A DNA stretch of 64,000 nt from Thioalkalivibrio sp. ALJ12 (GTDB lineage: Bacteria > Pseudomonadota > Gammaproteobacteria > Ectothiorhodospirales > Ectothiorhodospiraceae), in assembly GCF_000378305.1 (NCBI RefSeq), contig NZ_KB899539.1, positions 467,854 to 531,853 on the forward strand, given 5' to 3'. This document shows positions 1 through 10,879 of this stretch, one piece after another. The notes below the pieces were generated by a model. The model was not told the origin of the DNA. It saw only the letters and a program-made list of their open reading frames with translations, and ran no database searches. Within the stretch, counting starts at the first letter, position 1. Each line of letters begins with the position of its first letter. Made by a program: the position numbers and the translations under genes.

Positions 1-1
1 C

Positions 2-520
2 ATGAAGGCATTCCCTAATTTGTCCCAACTGCTGCGCCGTTCGGCGCTCGCCCTGACGCTGGGCGCCGGCCTGGCACTGGGTGCCACTGCCACCGCGTAC
101 GAAACCGTGATGGAAACCGACGAACGCGTGATCTTCAAGATCGAAGGCGAGTTCGATCACTACTTTGAAATGGTCGAGGAAGCCATCGCATCCGAGGGCC
201 TGGTGATCAACAACGTCGGCTACATCGCCAACATGCTGGACCGCACCGCTGGCCAGGAGAGTGGCGAGGGCATTTATCTCAATGGCAAGTCCCTGGACTT
301 CTGTAGCGCCAGCTATTCGCGCGCCACGATGGAGGCCGACCCGCACAACATGGTGTTCTGCCCCTACATCATCACGGTGTACGAGCTGACCGATGAGCCC
401 GGCGTGGTGTACATGGGCTACACCCCTGTCCCCGAGATCGGTGAAGAAGACTCCAAGAAGAGCCTGCGCGACGTAAACGAACTGGTGGAGCGCATCATCA
501 AGGAAGCGCTGTCGTTCTGA
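2..520 (+). CDS. DUF302 family periplasmic protein
   Basis: The 172-residue protein begins with a basic stretch and a hydrophobic Ala/Leu-rich core ending near residue 32 (T-A-T-A-Y), a plausible Sec signal peptide. The mature part reads like a DUF302-type domain: a short beta strand with F-D-H-Y, a long helix, then hydrophobic strands around 'VFCPYIITVYEL' and a C-terminal helix. It has two cysteines (in 'DFCSAS' and 'VFCPYI'). DUF302 proteins are small and their biochemical role is not established. The start lies one base into the window and the whole frame is present; its promoter is outside the window. It is convergent with secF, and a hairpin terminator separates the two. Confidence 0.75.
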   Translation: MKAFPNLSQLLRRSALALTLGAGLALGATATAYETVMETDERVIFKIEGEFDHYFEMVEEAIASEGLVINNVGYIANMLDRTAGQESGEGIYLNGKSLDFCSASYSRATMEADPHNMVFCPYIITVYELTDEPGVVYMGYTPVPEIGEEDSKKSLRDVNELVERIIKEALSF

Positions 521-540
521 CCACCGCCTGAACGCGAAAA

Positions 541-574
541 GCCCGGCTAGCCTCGCAGGCTGCCGGGCTTTTTT
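541..574. terminator. Rho-independent terminator between DUF302 gene and secF
   Basis: GCCCGGC pairs with GCCGGGC around a short loop and is followed by TTTTTT on the plus strand. It ends the DUF302 transcript and sits downstream of the convergent secF, so it may serve both. Confidence 0.8.
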
Positions 575-601
575 GTGCCCACTGATTCCAGCGGATGTCC
601 G

Positions 602-1549
602 CTAAGGCGTCTGATCTTCCTCGGCGCCTTCCTTCTTCACCGGGAGTAGCACCTGGCGGTCCACGCCTAGCAGCAATGCCGCGGTGGCCGCGATAAAGAT
701 CGACGAATAGGTACCCACAATCACCCCGATGATCAGCGCGATCGAGAAGTTCTGCAGCGCAGCGCCACCCAGGAACGCCAGCGCGAACAACACCAGCAGG
801 GTCGTCGTACTGGTGACAATGGTACGCGCCAGGGTCTTGTTCACCGCGATGTTCATCACCTCTTCGGTGCCCTTCTTGCGCAATATTCGGAAATTCTCGC
901 GTATTCGGTCATACACCACGATCGTGTCATTCAATGAATACCCGATCACCGCAAGCACCGCCGCCAGGACCCCCAAGTCAAACTCGAGCTGCAGCAGCGA
1001 GAAAATCCCGAGCGTGATCACCACATCGTGGATCAACGCAAGCACCGAACCGATCGAGAATCGCCACTCGAAGCGGACCGCGACGTAAATCAGGATCCCG
1101 GCCAGGGCGTAGATCATCGCCAGCCCCCCCTGCTCGCGCAGCTCCTCGCCCACGGCAGGCCCCACGAACTCCACACGCCGCAGATCCGGGTCATCCGGAC
1201 CTCCATCCTGCAAGACATTGAGTACGCGGTTGGACAGCGTGGCCGGATCATCGTCGTCCTCGCTCGGGGGCAGACGAATCAGGACATCGCGTGAAGTACC
1301 AAAGGTCTGCACCTGGGCCCCGGCGAAGCCGCCATCGGCCAGCGTCTCGCGGATCGGATCGAGCTCGACCGCCTCGGGATATCCGACCTCGACCAGCGTG
1401 CCACCGGTAAAGTCGATCCCGAAATTCAGCCCGCGCGTGGCCAGAAGCGCCACAGAAATCAGGATCAGGATCAGGGAAACCGTGATCGTGATCTTGCGCT
1501 TGCCGAGAAAATCGAGATTCGATTCGGCGAAATTCAAATGCGGAAGCAT
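602..1549 (-). CDS. secF: Protein translocase subunit SecF
   Basis: SecF is the smaller inner-membrane partner of SecD. Together they use the proton gradient to pull exported proteins through SecYEG and finish translocation. The 315-residue length is normal. An N-terminal transmembrane helix (about 18-38) is followed by the periplasmic entry motif 'GIDFTGGTLVEVGYP' (about 43-57) and five more helices. The conserved RND-like membrane motif 'GYSLNDTIVVYDRIRENF' is near residue 205. It lies 13 bases after secD on the same strand and is the last gene of the queA-tgt-yajC-secD-secF run. Confidence 0.96.
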   Translation of the reverse strand: MLPHLNFAESNLDFLGKRKITITVSLILILISVALLATRGLNFGIDFTGGTLVEVGYPEAVELDPIRETLADGGFAGAQVQTFGTSRDVLIRLPPSEDDDDPATLSNRVLNVLQDGGPDDPDLRRVEFVGPAVGEELREQGGLAMIYALAGILIYVAVRFEWRFSIGSVLALIHDVVITLGIFSLLQLEFDLGVLAAVLAVIGYSLNDTIVVYDRIRENFRILRKKGTEEVMNIAVNKTLARTIVTSTTTLLVLFALAFLGGAALQNFSIALIIGVIVGTYSSIFIAATAALLLGVDRQVLLPVKKEGAEEDQTP

Positions 1550-1562
1550 GTCGTTCTCCGCC

Positions 1563-3431
1563 TCAGATAGCCAGACGGTTCAGCCGACGCTGCCGCCCGT
1601 AGGTGAGGTTGACGATGGCGCGGGTCACGATGATCGCCGTGAACATCGAGGCGATGATCCCGATCGACAGCGTGATCGCGAACCCCTTGATCGGGCCGGT
1701 GCCGAACAGGAACAGCACGAGCGCCGCGATCAGCGTGGTCACATTGGCATCCGCAATCGTGGTGAACGCGCGATCATAGCCCGAGGCGATCGCGGCCTGT
1801 GGTGACAACCCGTTTCGCAACTCTTCGCGTATTCGCTCGAAAATCAGCACGTTGGCATCGACGGCCATACCCACCGTCAGCACGATCCCCGCAATGCCCG
1901 GCAAGGTGAGTGTCGCCTGCAGCATCGACAACACCGAGACAATGAAGATCAGGTTCAACGCAAGCGCGACGTTCGCGATCACCCCGAACACCCGGTAGTA
2001 CAGCACCATGAAGATCATCACGGCGATGAAGCCGATCACCACCGACTGCATACCGCGATCGATGTTCTCCTGACCGAGGCTCGGGCCCACCGTACGTTCT
2101 TCGACGATCGACATCGGCGCGGCGAGCGCCCCGGCGCGCAGCAACAGCGCCAGGTTGCGGGCCTCGCGGCTGCTGTCGAGTCCGGAGATCTGGAAGCGAC
2201 GCCCCAGCGGCTCGTTGATGCGTGCGACGTTGATTACCTCTTCGCTACGCGAGGTGCGCATCACCTGCTCACCGTCTTCCTCAACGGTCTCGGTCGAGGT
2301 CTCGATGAACACGGTGGCCATCAGCCGACCGACGTTGTCCGAGGTCACGCGGGAGAAAATCCGCGCACCCTGACCGTCCAGATTAATGAACACCGCCGGA
2401 CCGCCCGTATCCTGGGCAATGCCCGAGGAGGCATCCGTGATGTAGTCACCGGTCAGCATGACCTGACGCTGCAGCAGCACCGGTGTCCCGTCGCGTTCGT
2501 GGTAAAGACGCGTGCCCGACGGCGCACGCCCGGTCTCGTCAGCCTCCCGCGCATCACCGCTCTCCGACACGAGGCGGAATTCCAGCGTCGCAGTCGCGCC
2601 CAGGACCTCCTTTGCCCGTGCCGTGTCCTGCACGCCCGGGAGCTGCACCACAATCCGGTTCTCGCCCTGCTGAGCGATGATCGGTTCCGCCACGCCCAGC
2701 TCGTCGACCCGCGAACGCAGCGTGGAGATGTTTTGCTGCAGGGCCTGACGACGCAGTTCCGTCAGGTGGTCGTCATCCAGCGTGGCTACCAGTCGGCTGG
2801 TGTCCCCGGACCCACGCGACTCCCAGACCAGTTCCTCGCGATACTGGCGCTGTAGCCAGCTCTCGGCCGCTTCGCGGTCCGCCTCGCTCTCGAACATCAC
2901 GGTCAGATCGCGGGAGCCGCGTTCCACGGTGTCGAACGAAATACGCTCTTCCCGCAGGCGTCCGCGCAGCTCGTTCGAGTAACGCTCCATCGCGGTACCG
3001 ATCACCGCGTCCAGGTCCACTTCCATCAGGAAGTGGACCCCGCCACGCAGGTCGAGGCCGAGAGCCATGGGCTGGCCATTGATGGCTCGCAACCAGCGCG
3101 GGGTGGCCGGGGCCATGTTCAGGGCGACGGTGTGATTGTCATCCAGCGCGTTGCGCAATATCTCGGCAGCGGTGGACTGCTCGTCTGTGGTCTCGAAGCG
3201 CAACAGGATCTGGCCGTCGTCCTGCTCCTCGACCGTGTGCGGCGTGACGCCCTGGGCGCCCAGGATGGTGCCCATCAGTTCACGGATGTTCTGATCGATC
3301 TCGCCGGTGGTCGGGTTCCCGATCTGGACCGACGGGTCCTCCGGGAACAGGTTGGGCGCGGCATAAAGCCCCGCGCCCAGGATGATGACGACGATCAGGG
3401 CGTACAGCCACGCCGGATAGGAATTGCGCAT
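1563..3431 (-). CDS. secD: Protein translocase subunit SecD
   Basis: SecD has 622 residues (E. coli about 615). It shows one N-terminal transmembrane helix (about 7-27), a large periplasmic P1 domain and a C-terminal block of five helices. The signature 'GLDLRGGVHFLMEVDLD' follows the first part of P1. The membrane motif 'VGMAVDANVLIFERIREEL' carries the Asp associated with proton coupling. It works with SecF and YajC in the inner membrane to drive late steps of protein export. The gene lies 11 bases after yajC and just before secF, the standard order. Confidence 0.97.
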   Translation of the reverse strand: MRNSYPAWLYALIVVIILGAGLYAAPNLFPEDPSVQIGNPTTGEIDQNIRELMGTILGAQGVTPHTVEEQDDGQILLRFETTDEQSTAAEILRNALDDNHTVALNMAPATPRWLRAINGQPMALGLDLRGGVHFLMEVDLDAVIGTAMERYSNELRGRLREERISFDTVERGSRDLTVMFESEADREAAESWLQRQYREELVWESRGSGDTSRLVATLDDDHLTELRRQALQQNISTLRSRVDELGVAEPIIAQQGENRIVVQLPGVQDTARAKEVLGATATLEFRLVSESGDAREADETGRAPSGTRLYHERDGTPVLLQRQVMLTGDYITDASSGIAQDTGGPAVFINLDGQGARIFSRVTSDNVGRLMATVFIETSTETVEEDGEQVMRTSRSEEVINVARINEPLGRRFQISGLDSSREARNLALLLRAGALAAPMSIVEERTVGPSLGQENIDRGMQSVVIGFIAVMIFMVLYYRVFGVIANVALALNLIFIVSVLSMLQATLTLPGIAGIVLTVGMAVDANVLIFERIREELRNGLSPQAAIASGYDRAFTTIADANVTTLIAALVLFLFGTGPIKGFAITLSIGIIASMFTAIIVTRAIVNLTYGRQRRLNRLAI

Positions 3432-3442
3432 ATTCGAAGACC

Positions 3443-3772
3443 CTAGAGGTCCTTGAGGGTGCCCTTGGGCATAACCTGTTGAACCGACTGTTTCTGCACG
3501 GCGATGTTCACGCCATTGGCGATGTCGACCTTGATGAAGTTCTCCCCTACCTCGGTGATCGTGCCGGCCACACCGCCATTGGTCACGATCTCGTCACCCT
3601 TGGACAGCGACTCCACCATCGACCGGTGTTCCTTCGCGCGCTTGCTCTGCGGGCGAATGATCAGGAAGTACATGATCGCGAAAAAGATCAGGATCATGAT
3701 CAGGAATTCGATCATGCCACCACCGGCGCCACCACCGTCCTGGGCATGCGCTGCAGAAATCAGAAAATCCAT
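3443..3772 (-). CDS. yajC: Sec translocon accessory protein YajC
   Basis: This 109-residue protein has one transmembrane helix (about residues 20-41, 'MIEFLIMILIFFAIMYFLII') followed by 'RPQSKRAKEH', the hallmark of YajC, and a small cytosolic domain with 'GDEIVTNGGVAGTI'. YajC associates with SecDF and YidC. A GGGAG ribosome binding sequence lies just upstream of the ATG at 3772. It sits between tgt and secD on the same strand, as in many gammaproteobacteria. Confidence 0.96.
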   Translation of the reverse strand: MDFLISAAHAQDGGGAGGGMIEFLIMILIFFAIMYFLIIRPQSKRAKEHRSMVESLSKGDEIVTNGGVAGTITEVGENFIKVDIANGVNIAVQKQSVQQVMPKGTLKDL

Positions 3773-3870
3773 TGGAACACTCCCGTCTAGCGAATCGGTT
3801 CAGGGCCGCCGGGCCTGGCGCCCGGCGCCCGCGAGACCCGTGATCGGGCTCGCGAAAATTGCCGCGCGGA

Positions 3871-6043
<2,173 letters not shown>

Positions 6044-6145
6044 GGCGCGCGATGCTACCACGCACCGGCGCCCTGAATGCGGATCAAGCGAAGGCGCAAT
6101 CTCCCTTGCCACACCCTGCTCGTGCGCTACACTAGCGCCTCGAAA

Positions 6146-6232
6146 GCCGGGATGGCGGAACTGGTAGACGCGCCGGATTCAAAATCCGGTTCTGGCAACA
6201 GAGTGCGAGTTCGATTCTCGCTCCCGGCACCA
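6146..6232 (+). tRNA. tRNA-Leu (anticodon CAA)
   Basis: The acceptor stem GCCGGGA pairs with TCCCGGC. The anticodon stem CCGGA/TCCGG closes the loop TTCAAAA, giving CAA at 6180-6182. A long variable arm and a T-arm with GTTCGATTC follow. The CCA end is encoded (6230-6232). The D-arm and long variable arm match class II tRNA-Leu. Confidence 0.96.
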
Positions 6233-6277
6233 CCTCTTTATCTCGGGCCCTCCGCCAGGCTCGAAACCGCGCACCTG

Positions 6278-6353
6278 GCCGGTGTAGCTCAGTTGGTAGA
6301 GCATCTGATTTGTAATCAGAGGGTCGCAGGTTCGACTCCTGTCGCCGGCTCCA
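6278..6353 (+). tRNA. tRNA-Thr (anticodon TGT)
   Basis: This is a 76-base tRNA. The acceptor stem GCCGGTG pairs with CGCCGGC, including one T-G pair. The D-arm is AGCTCAGTTGGTAGAGC, the anticodon stem TCTGA/TCAGA holds the loop TTTGTAA, and the T-arm carries GGTTCGACTCC. The terminal CCA is encoded. It follows tRNA-Leu by 45 bases and probably shares its transcript. Confidence 0.97.
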
Positions 6354-6363
6354 TATCGCACAC

Positions 6364-6400
6364 AGCAAAAGGGCCAGCCGAAATGGCTGGCCCTTTGCTT
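6364..6400. terminator. Bidirectional terminator after the tRNA pair
   Basis: AGCAAAAGGGCCAGCC and GGCTGGCCCTTTGCTT form a 12-bp GC-rich stem with A/T-rich flanks on both sides. It closes the tRNA transcript and lies just downstream of the convergent TolC-like gene. Confidence 0.8.
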
Positions 6401-6423
6401 GTCTGCACTCCCGCGGGTCGGTC

Positions 6424-7878
6424 CTAGCGGAAGATACTTTCGTGGCGGGCTTCGCTCATCTGCGGCGCATCCGCCGGGCAGACCGACTCCGGATCAATCC
6501 GGGCGGCATCATCCACGAGCCCCAGCTCGGCAGCAGTCGGCATGTCGCCACGCGAGATATCGAGATATTCGAGCAGTCGGCCCATGCCATTCAGCGCCCG
6601 TGCCTTGGCGATCTCCATATCGTGCTGGGCGTTGATGTAGGCACGGCTCGCCTCGAAATGCTCGTTCTCGGTGTCTAGCAGGTCCAGCAGGCTACGCTGG
6701 CCAATGCCGAACTGCTGACGATAGGCGGTACGCACGCGGTCGGACGAGTCCCGATGCTGGCGCAGGAAGCGCAGCTGACTGTCCAGCGAACGCATGTCGT
6801 TGTAGGCCACCGACACCGTTTGGCGCACATTGCGACAAACCGACTCTTGCTGATCGCGCGCCTGGTTGAACTCTTCGGTGAACTGGCGGACCCGCGCCTG
6901 GTCAGTGCCGCCGCGGAACAGGTTCCACGTCATCACCACCAGCGCCGAGGTGTCATGGATACGGATGTCCTCGCGTTCGAGCACATCATTCTCATAGGCA
7001 TGACGCAGCTGCAGGTCCAGACGCGGATGGAAGGCCGAACGGGCCACGTTGCGCTGTTCCTGGGCCGCTTCCATGTTGCGCAGCGAGGCGAACATGGCCG
7101 GGTTCTTGGTGATGGCCTCGGTCAGGGCCTCCTGAACCGTCCCGGGAATCGGCTCGTCAGAGAAGGTCCCGACCAGATCCACCCGGTCGTCCGCGGGCAT
7201 CTGCCCTACGATCCGGTAGTACCGCGCATTCACGTCGTGCAGATTCTGGCGCTCGGTCAGCAGGTTGGACTCGGCCAGAGCCAGACGCCCCGAGGCCTGC
7301 TCGAGGTCAACGCCCCGGCCCACGCCGCGATCGGTCTGGTCCACGATCTGATCGTAAACCTCCTTGTGCGCGTCGTAGTTCTCCTGCGCCAGGTCGACCA
7401 GGGCGCGCTGACGCTGGACATCGGCGAAGGCACGCACGGCTTCCAGTGCAATCTCCTCGGTCGTCTCGCGCAGCTCGAAGTAACGCACCCGCTGAATCTC
7501 GCCCAGACGGCTCACTTCGCTTGCGGTCTCGAAGCCGTCGTACAGCATCTGTGTCAGCGTGATATCGACACCACGCGGGTTACGCGAGAACGAATCAAAA
7601 TTGTCGTCGCTGGAGCGCTGGCGCTGATAACCGGCACGGGCGTTCAGGTCGATTTCGGGCAGGAAGCGCCCGCGCGCGCCCGTTTGTTCTTCCCCGGAGG
7701 CGCGAAAGGCATGCCACCGCGACTGCACATCGGGGTTGGAGAGTACCGCTTCCATCGCGGCGTCACGCAACGGCTCCGGGGCGTCGGCCTGCGCCGAACC
7801 ACCCACTACCATCGCCACGGCCGCCGTCAGGGCCAGCAAACCACCTTTGCCAACCGCAGGCCTAATTCGGTTCATCAT
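6424..7878 (-). CDS. lapE: TolC-family outer membrane channel of the Lap secretion system
   Basis: This 484-residue protein has a signal peptide ending near A-Q-A-D (about residue 31) and two repeats of the long-helix/beta architecture of TolC/OEP proteins. Typical motifs are 'GRFLPEIDLNARAGY' and, in the second half, 'SAFHPRLDLQLRHAY'. The late stretch 'QQFGIGQRSLLDLLDTENEHF' is characteristic of the AggA/LapE type I secretion subclass. It should form the outer-membrane exit duct used by LapB and LapC. It is transcribed away from lapG, with a roughly 290-base region between them. The lapE name rests on context and family and is inferred. Confidence 0.85.
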   Translation of the reverse strand: MMNRIRPAVGKGGLLALTAAVAMVVGGSAQADAPEPLRDAAMEAVLSNPDVQSRWHAFRASGEEQTGARGRFLPEIDLNARAGYQRQRSSDDNFDSFSRNPRGVDITLTQMLYDGFETASEVSRLGEIQRVRYFELRETTEEIALEAVRAFADVQRQRALVDLAQENYDAHKEVYDQIVDQTDRGVGRGVDLEQASGRLALAESNLLTERQNLHDVNARYYRIVGQMPADDRVDLVGTFSDEPIPGTVQEALTEAITKNPAMFASLRNMEAAQEQRNVARSAFHPRLDLQLRHAYENDVLEREDIRIHDTSALVVMTWNLFRGGTDQARVRQFTEEFNQARDQQESVCRNVRQTVSVAYNDMRSLDSQLRFLRQHRDSSDRVRTAYRQQFGIGQRSLLDLLDTENEHFEASRAYINAQHDMEIAKARALNGMGRLLEYLDISRGDMPTAAELGLVDDAARIDPESVCPADAPQMSEARHESIFR

Positions 7879-8167
7879 TTTTGTCCTCCCATAAAACCTG
7901 TTCGCCCACTCTTTTTGTCACCGAGCCAGCGCATACCGCTAACCGGAAGAAACGCTTATGTGCGCCTCACACATTTGAACGATAGGCCTAAGCCCTTACC
8001 CGCGCAATCATTTTTGAAATGGTTCACATAACGGCAAACAAACGCCTGATAAGGCGAGAAACACCGCACAGCACTACGCTTGGGATTTATGTTTCTGGCT
8101 TTCCACAAAGGCGTAGCCCATCATTCGGGAAGTAGTGCTTTTTTCAGCCACCGGAGAGCGCGCCGAC
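7879..8167. other. Divergent intergenic region between lapE and lapG
   Basis: This 289-base stretch must hold the promoters of both the channel gene (leftward) and lapG-lapD (rightward). It is AT-richer than its flanks. I see a short inverted repeat CGCCT-GATA-AGGCG near 8044-8057, but no copy of the TGTAC palindrome found upstream of the adhesins and no convincing -10/-35 pair. No gene is apparent in it. Confidence 0.4.
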
Positions 8168-8899
8168 GTGCCTGGCATCTGGCCCCGCAACCCGTCCCGA
8201 CTGATACGGCGCGCAAGCCTCGTGCTCGTGCTGGTCGCCGGGGCGTGGCTACTGGGCGCCAGCCATGCGGGCCTCGAAAGCTTCGCTCAGCTCGAGCAGG
8301 TTGCGGCCGACCGATATGGGCCGGAAACCGCCGAGCGCGTGCGGCGCTGGCGCGAGCTGCTGGAGGGTCTCGCTGATGAAGACGAACAGACCCAGATCAC
8401 GCGGGTGAACGAGTTTTTCAATCGTCAGCTGCGCTACCAGGACGACCAGGTCACCTGGGGCCAGGAAGACTTCTGGGCCACCCCCCTGGAGGCCCTGGAC
8501 AAGGGTGCTGGCGACTGCGAGGACTACTCCATCGCCAAGTACGTCAGCCTGCGCAAACTGGGTATCCCCGATGAACGCCTGCGGCTTTTCTACGTCCGAG
8601 CCCGCCTTGGCGGGCCTGGAAGCAATCTCAGCCAGGCGCACATGGTTCTCGGCTATTTCACCGACCCGCGAGACGAGCCCAAGGTCCTGGACAACCTGGT
8701 GACCCGAATTGAACGCGCCTCCCAGCGCGACGACCTGACGCCGATCTTCTCGTTCAATAGCGAGGGACTCTGGCCCGACGGGCAGGCACAGTCCGCGGCC
8801 GACCCCACGGCCCGCCTGTCACGTTGGCGCCGCGTCCTGGAGCAGCTGGACGAATACGGCCTTGATCTCGACCGACCCATCAACTCGACCCCGGAATGA
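8168..8899 (+). CDS. lapG: LapG-type periplasmic cysteine protease (transglutaminase-like)
   Basis: LapG cuts the N-terminus of LapA-type adhesins and so frees them from the surface. From the GTG at 8168 it has 243 residues; GGAGAG lies 9 bases upstream. An alternative GTG at 8135 has its purine run only two bases away, so it is less likely. A hydrophobic segment near the N-terminus ('SLVLVLVAGAWLLGA') should export it. The catalytic triad is visible as Cys117 in 'GDCEDYSIAKY', His158 in 'AHMVL' and Asp175 in 'LDNL'. An acidic/aromatic loop 'DDQVTWGQEDFW' resembles the calcium-binding part of the family. It is followed 10 bases later by lapD. Confidence 0.92.
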   Translation: MPGIWPRNPSRLIRRASLVLVLVAGAWLLGASHAGLESFAQLEQVAADRYGPETAERVRRWRELLEGLADEDEQTQITRVNEFFNRQLRYQDDQVTWGQEDFWATPLEALDKGAGDCEDYSIAKYVSLRKLGIPDERLRLFYVRARLGGPGSNLSQAHMVLGYFTDPRDEPKVLDNLVTRIERASQRDDLTPIFSFNSEGLWPDGQAQSAADPTARLSRWRRVLEQLDEYGLDLDRPINSTPE

Positions 8900-8909
8900 G
8901 GGCGCAGTC

Positions 8910-10817
8910 ATGACGCTGAGAAAACAACTCTGGATCGCGGTAGCCATCATTATGCTGCTGGCGTTACTGGTCAGCATCGTGGTGAGCACCCTGTCCGCCC
9001 GCGACTACCTGGCGCAGCAGCTGCTGACCAAGAACATCGACAACGCCGCATCCCTGGCCTTGTCGCTTTCCCAGCTGCCCAAGGACGAGACCACCGTGGA
9101 GCTGCAAATCGCCTCGCAGTTCGACACCGGCCACTACCAGCACATCCGGCTGATCGATCCGACCGGCGACCTCATGATCGAACGCCGCAACCCCGAGCCA
9201 CCCCAGGGCGTGCCCGAATGGTTTGTCGAGCGCCTGGCCTTCAACGTGCGCCCCGGGATCGCGCATGTGTCCGATGGCTGGTCTTCCTTCGGCACGCTGA
9301 TCGTCGAGAGCCAGACGAATTACGCCTACGAGGCCCTGTGGGACGGCACCCTCCGCCTCACCGCGATCTTTGCCGGCGGTTTGTTGATCATCGGCCTGAT
9401 TGGGTCGTTCCTGCTCGGCCGGCTGATTCGGCCTCTGAAGCAAGTGGTGGAACAGGCCGAGGCCGTCGGCGAAAGGCGGTTCGTGACCACCCCGGAACCC
9501 CGCACCTGGGAGTTCCAGGCACTGGTCCGCGCCATGAACCGGCTGACCGAGCACGTCCGGATGATGCTGCAGGAAGAATCCACGCGTTTAGAACGCCTGA
9601 AAACTCGCCTTCAACACGATGATGTAACGGGCCTTTTGAACCGCGAATCCTTCCTGGCCCGATTCCAGTCGACCCTCGAAAATCGGCACGCCGGTTCCGC
9701 CGGGAGCTTTGTCGTCCTGCGCGTCGCCAGCCTGCCCGAGCTCAACCAGGCGATCGGACACGACAAGCTGGATGAGCTTCTGGCACGCATTGCCGAAGTC
9801 GCGGAACAACAAACCAGCGTGACCGATTACGGCGCCGCAGGGCGCCTCAAGGGTTCCGATATTGCCGTCTTTGGCGACGGCATAGGGGACAGCCGCCGTT
9901 TTGCCGAGTCCCTGCTGACGGCGATCCGCGCGGAGCTGGGCCCCAAAGCTCCCGAAGCCATGGCCTTGCATTTGGCCGGGACGCCCTACCACCCCGACGA
10001 CACCACCGGAGAGGTGCTCAGCCGCGTCGACCAGGCGCTGGTCCGCGCGGAACTGGAGCCGGGCGATTCCATCGCCGAAGAACCTCATGCCGTGCTGCCA
10101 CATGCCAATCAGAACGAATGGCGCACCGCGATCACCGTGGCCATGGCCACGCATGGCGTGAAGCTCGCGCGATTCCCGGTGATAGACGCCGACCACCAGC
10201 TGATGCACCACGAAGCGCCGATGCGCCTGCTGCTGGATGGCGAATCGCGCCCGGCGGGCTATTTCATGCCTTGGGCCGTACGCCTGGACCTGATCCGGCA
10301 GCTGGACGACGCCGTCCTCGATGCCGCCATCGATCAGCTACGAGCAGGAAACGAGCGCCTCGCAATCAATTTGTCGGTCGACAGCCTGCAGGACACCGAC
10401 TTTCGCCAACGCCTGGAATCCCGCCTGGCCTCCGACCCGGAAGTGGCCGGTCGACTGTGGCTGGAATTCCCGGCCCGGGGCGCCCTGGCGCATCCGGCCG
10501 AACTGCGCGACCTGTGCCGTATCGCGCGTGTCACGGGCTTCGTGGTCGGTCTAGAGCACGCGGGGCCGGAGGCGTTCCGCTCACACGACCTTACCGCGTA
10601 TGGGCTGCATTACGTGAAGCTGCAGGCCTCGCTGATCCAGGGTGTCCATCGATCCACGGAGACCCAGGCGCTGATTCGCGGGCTTTGCACCCTCGCGCAC
10701 TCGATCGGCATTCTGGTGATCGCCGAAGGCTGCGACAGCACCGACGATATCGAGCCCCTGATGGAGCTTGGGATCGACGGCGTGACCGGCCGAGCCGTTC
10801 AGTCCCTCAAGGCTTGA
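8910..10817 (+). CDS. lapD: LapD-type c-di-GMP receptor (HAMP, degenerate GGDEF and EAL)
   Basis: LapD is an inner-membrane receptor that binds c-di-GMP in the cytoplasm and, when bound, holds LapG in the periplasm. The start at 8910 gives 635 residues. Order: transmembrane helix 8-28, periplasmic domain about 30-148, transmembrane helix about 150-170, HAMP about 170-225, GGDEF-like about 235-390, EAL-like about 405-635. The active-site GGDEF is replaced by 'GRLKGSD' and EAL reads EAP (435-437), as expected for a non-enzymatic sensor. A periplasmic G-W (W124) matches the position of the LapG-contacting tryptophan known in Pseudomonas LapD. The ATG lies 10 bases after lapG. Confidence 0.93.
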   Translation: MTLRKQLWIAVAIIMLLALLVSIVVSTLSARDYLAQQLLTKNIDNAASLALSLSQLPKDETTVELQIASQFDTGHYQHIRLIDPTGDLMIERRNPEPPQGVPEWFVERLAFNVRPGIAHVSDGWSSFGTLIVESQTNYAYEALWDGTLRLTAIFAGGLLIIGLIGSFLLGRLIRPLKQVVEQAEAVGERRFVTTPEPRTWEFQALVRAMNRLTEHVRMMLQEESTRLERLKTRLQHDDVTGLLNRESFLARFQSTLENRHAGSAGSFVVLRVASLPELNQAIGHDKLDELLARIAEVAEQQTSVTDYGAAGRLKGSDIAVFGDGIGDSRRFAESLLTAIRAELGPKAPEAMALHLAGTPYHPDDTTGEVLSRVDQALVRAELEPGDSIAEEPHAVLPHANQNEWRTAITVAMATHGVKLARFPVIDADHQLMHHEAPMRLLLDGESRPAGYFMPWAVRLDLIRQLDDAVLDAAIDQLRAGNERLAINLSVDSLQDTDFRQRLESRLASDPEVAGRLWLEFPARGALAHPAELRDLCRIARVTGFVVGLEHAGPEAFRSHDLTAYGLHYVKLQASLIQGVHRSTETQALIRGLCTLAHSIGILVIAEGCDSTDDIEPLMELGIDGVTGRAVQSLKA

Positions 10818-10824
10818 TCGCCAC

Positions 10825-10852
10825 AAAAAAGCCCCGCCAACAATGGCGGGGC
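10825..10852 (-). terminator. Terminator of adhesin gene 1
   Basis: GCCCCGCCA/TGGCGGGGC forms a stem with a 4-base loop. Read on the minus strand it is followed by TTTTTT, so it terminates the adhesin transcript ending at 10880. lapD, convergent, ends just before it. Confidence 0.8.
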
Positions 10853-10879
10853 CTCGCGGACAAAAACGAATCGCGCGTT

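Noticed and set aside
6146-6353. tRNA genes as an integration site for a genomic island covering the lap region
   Set aside because: No integrase, no repeated tRNA 3' end was seen, and a terminator follows directly.
6132-6427. Short open frames across the two tRNA genes
   Set aside because: They translate tRNA sequence; common false calls.
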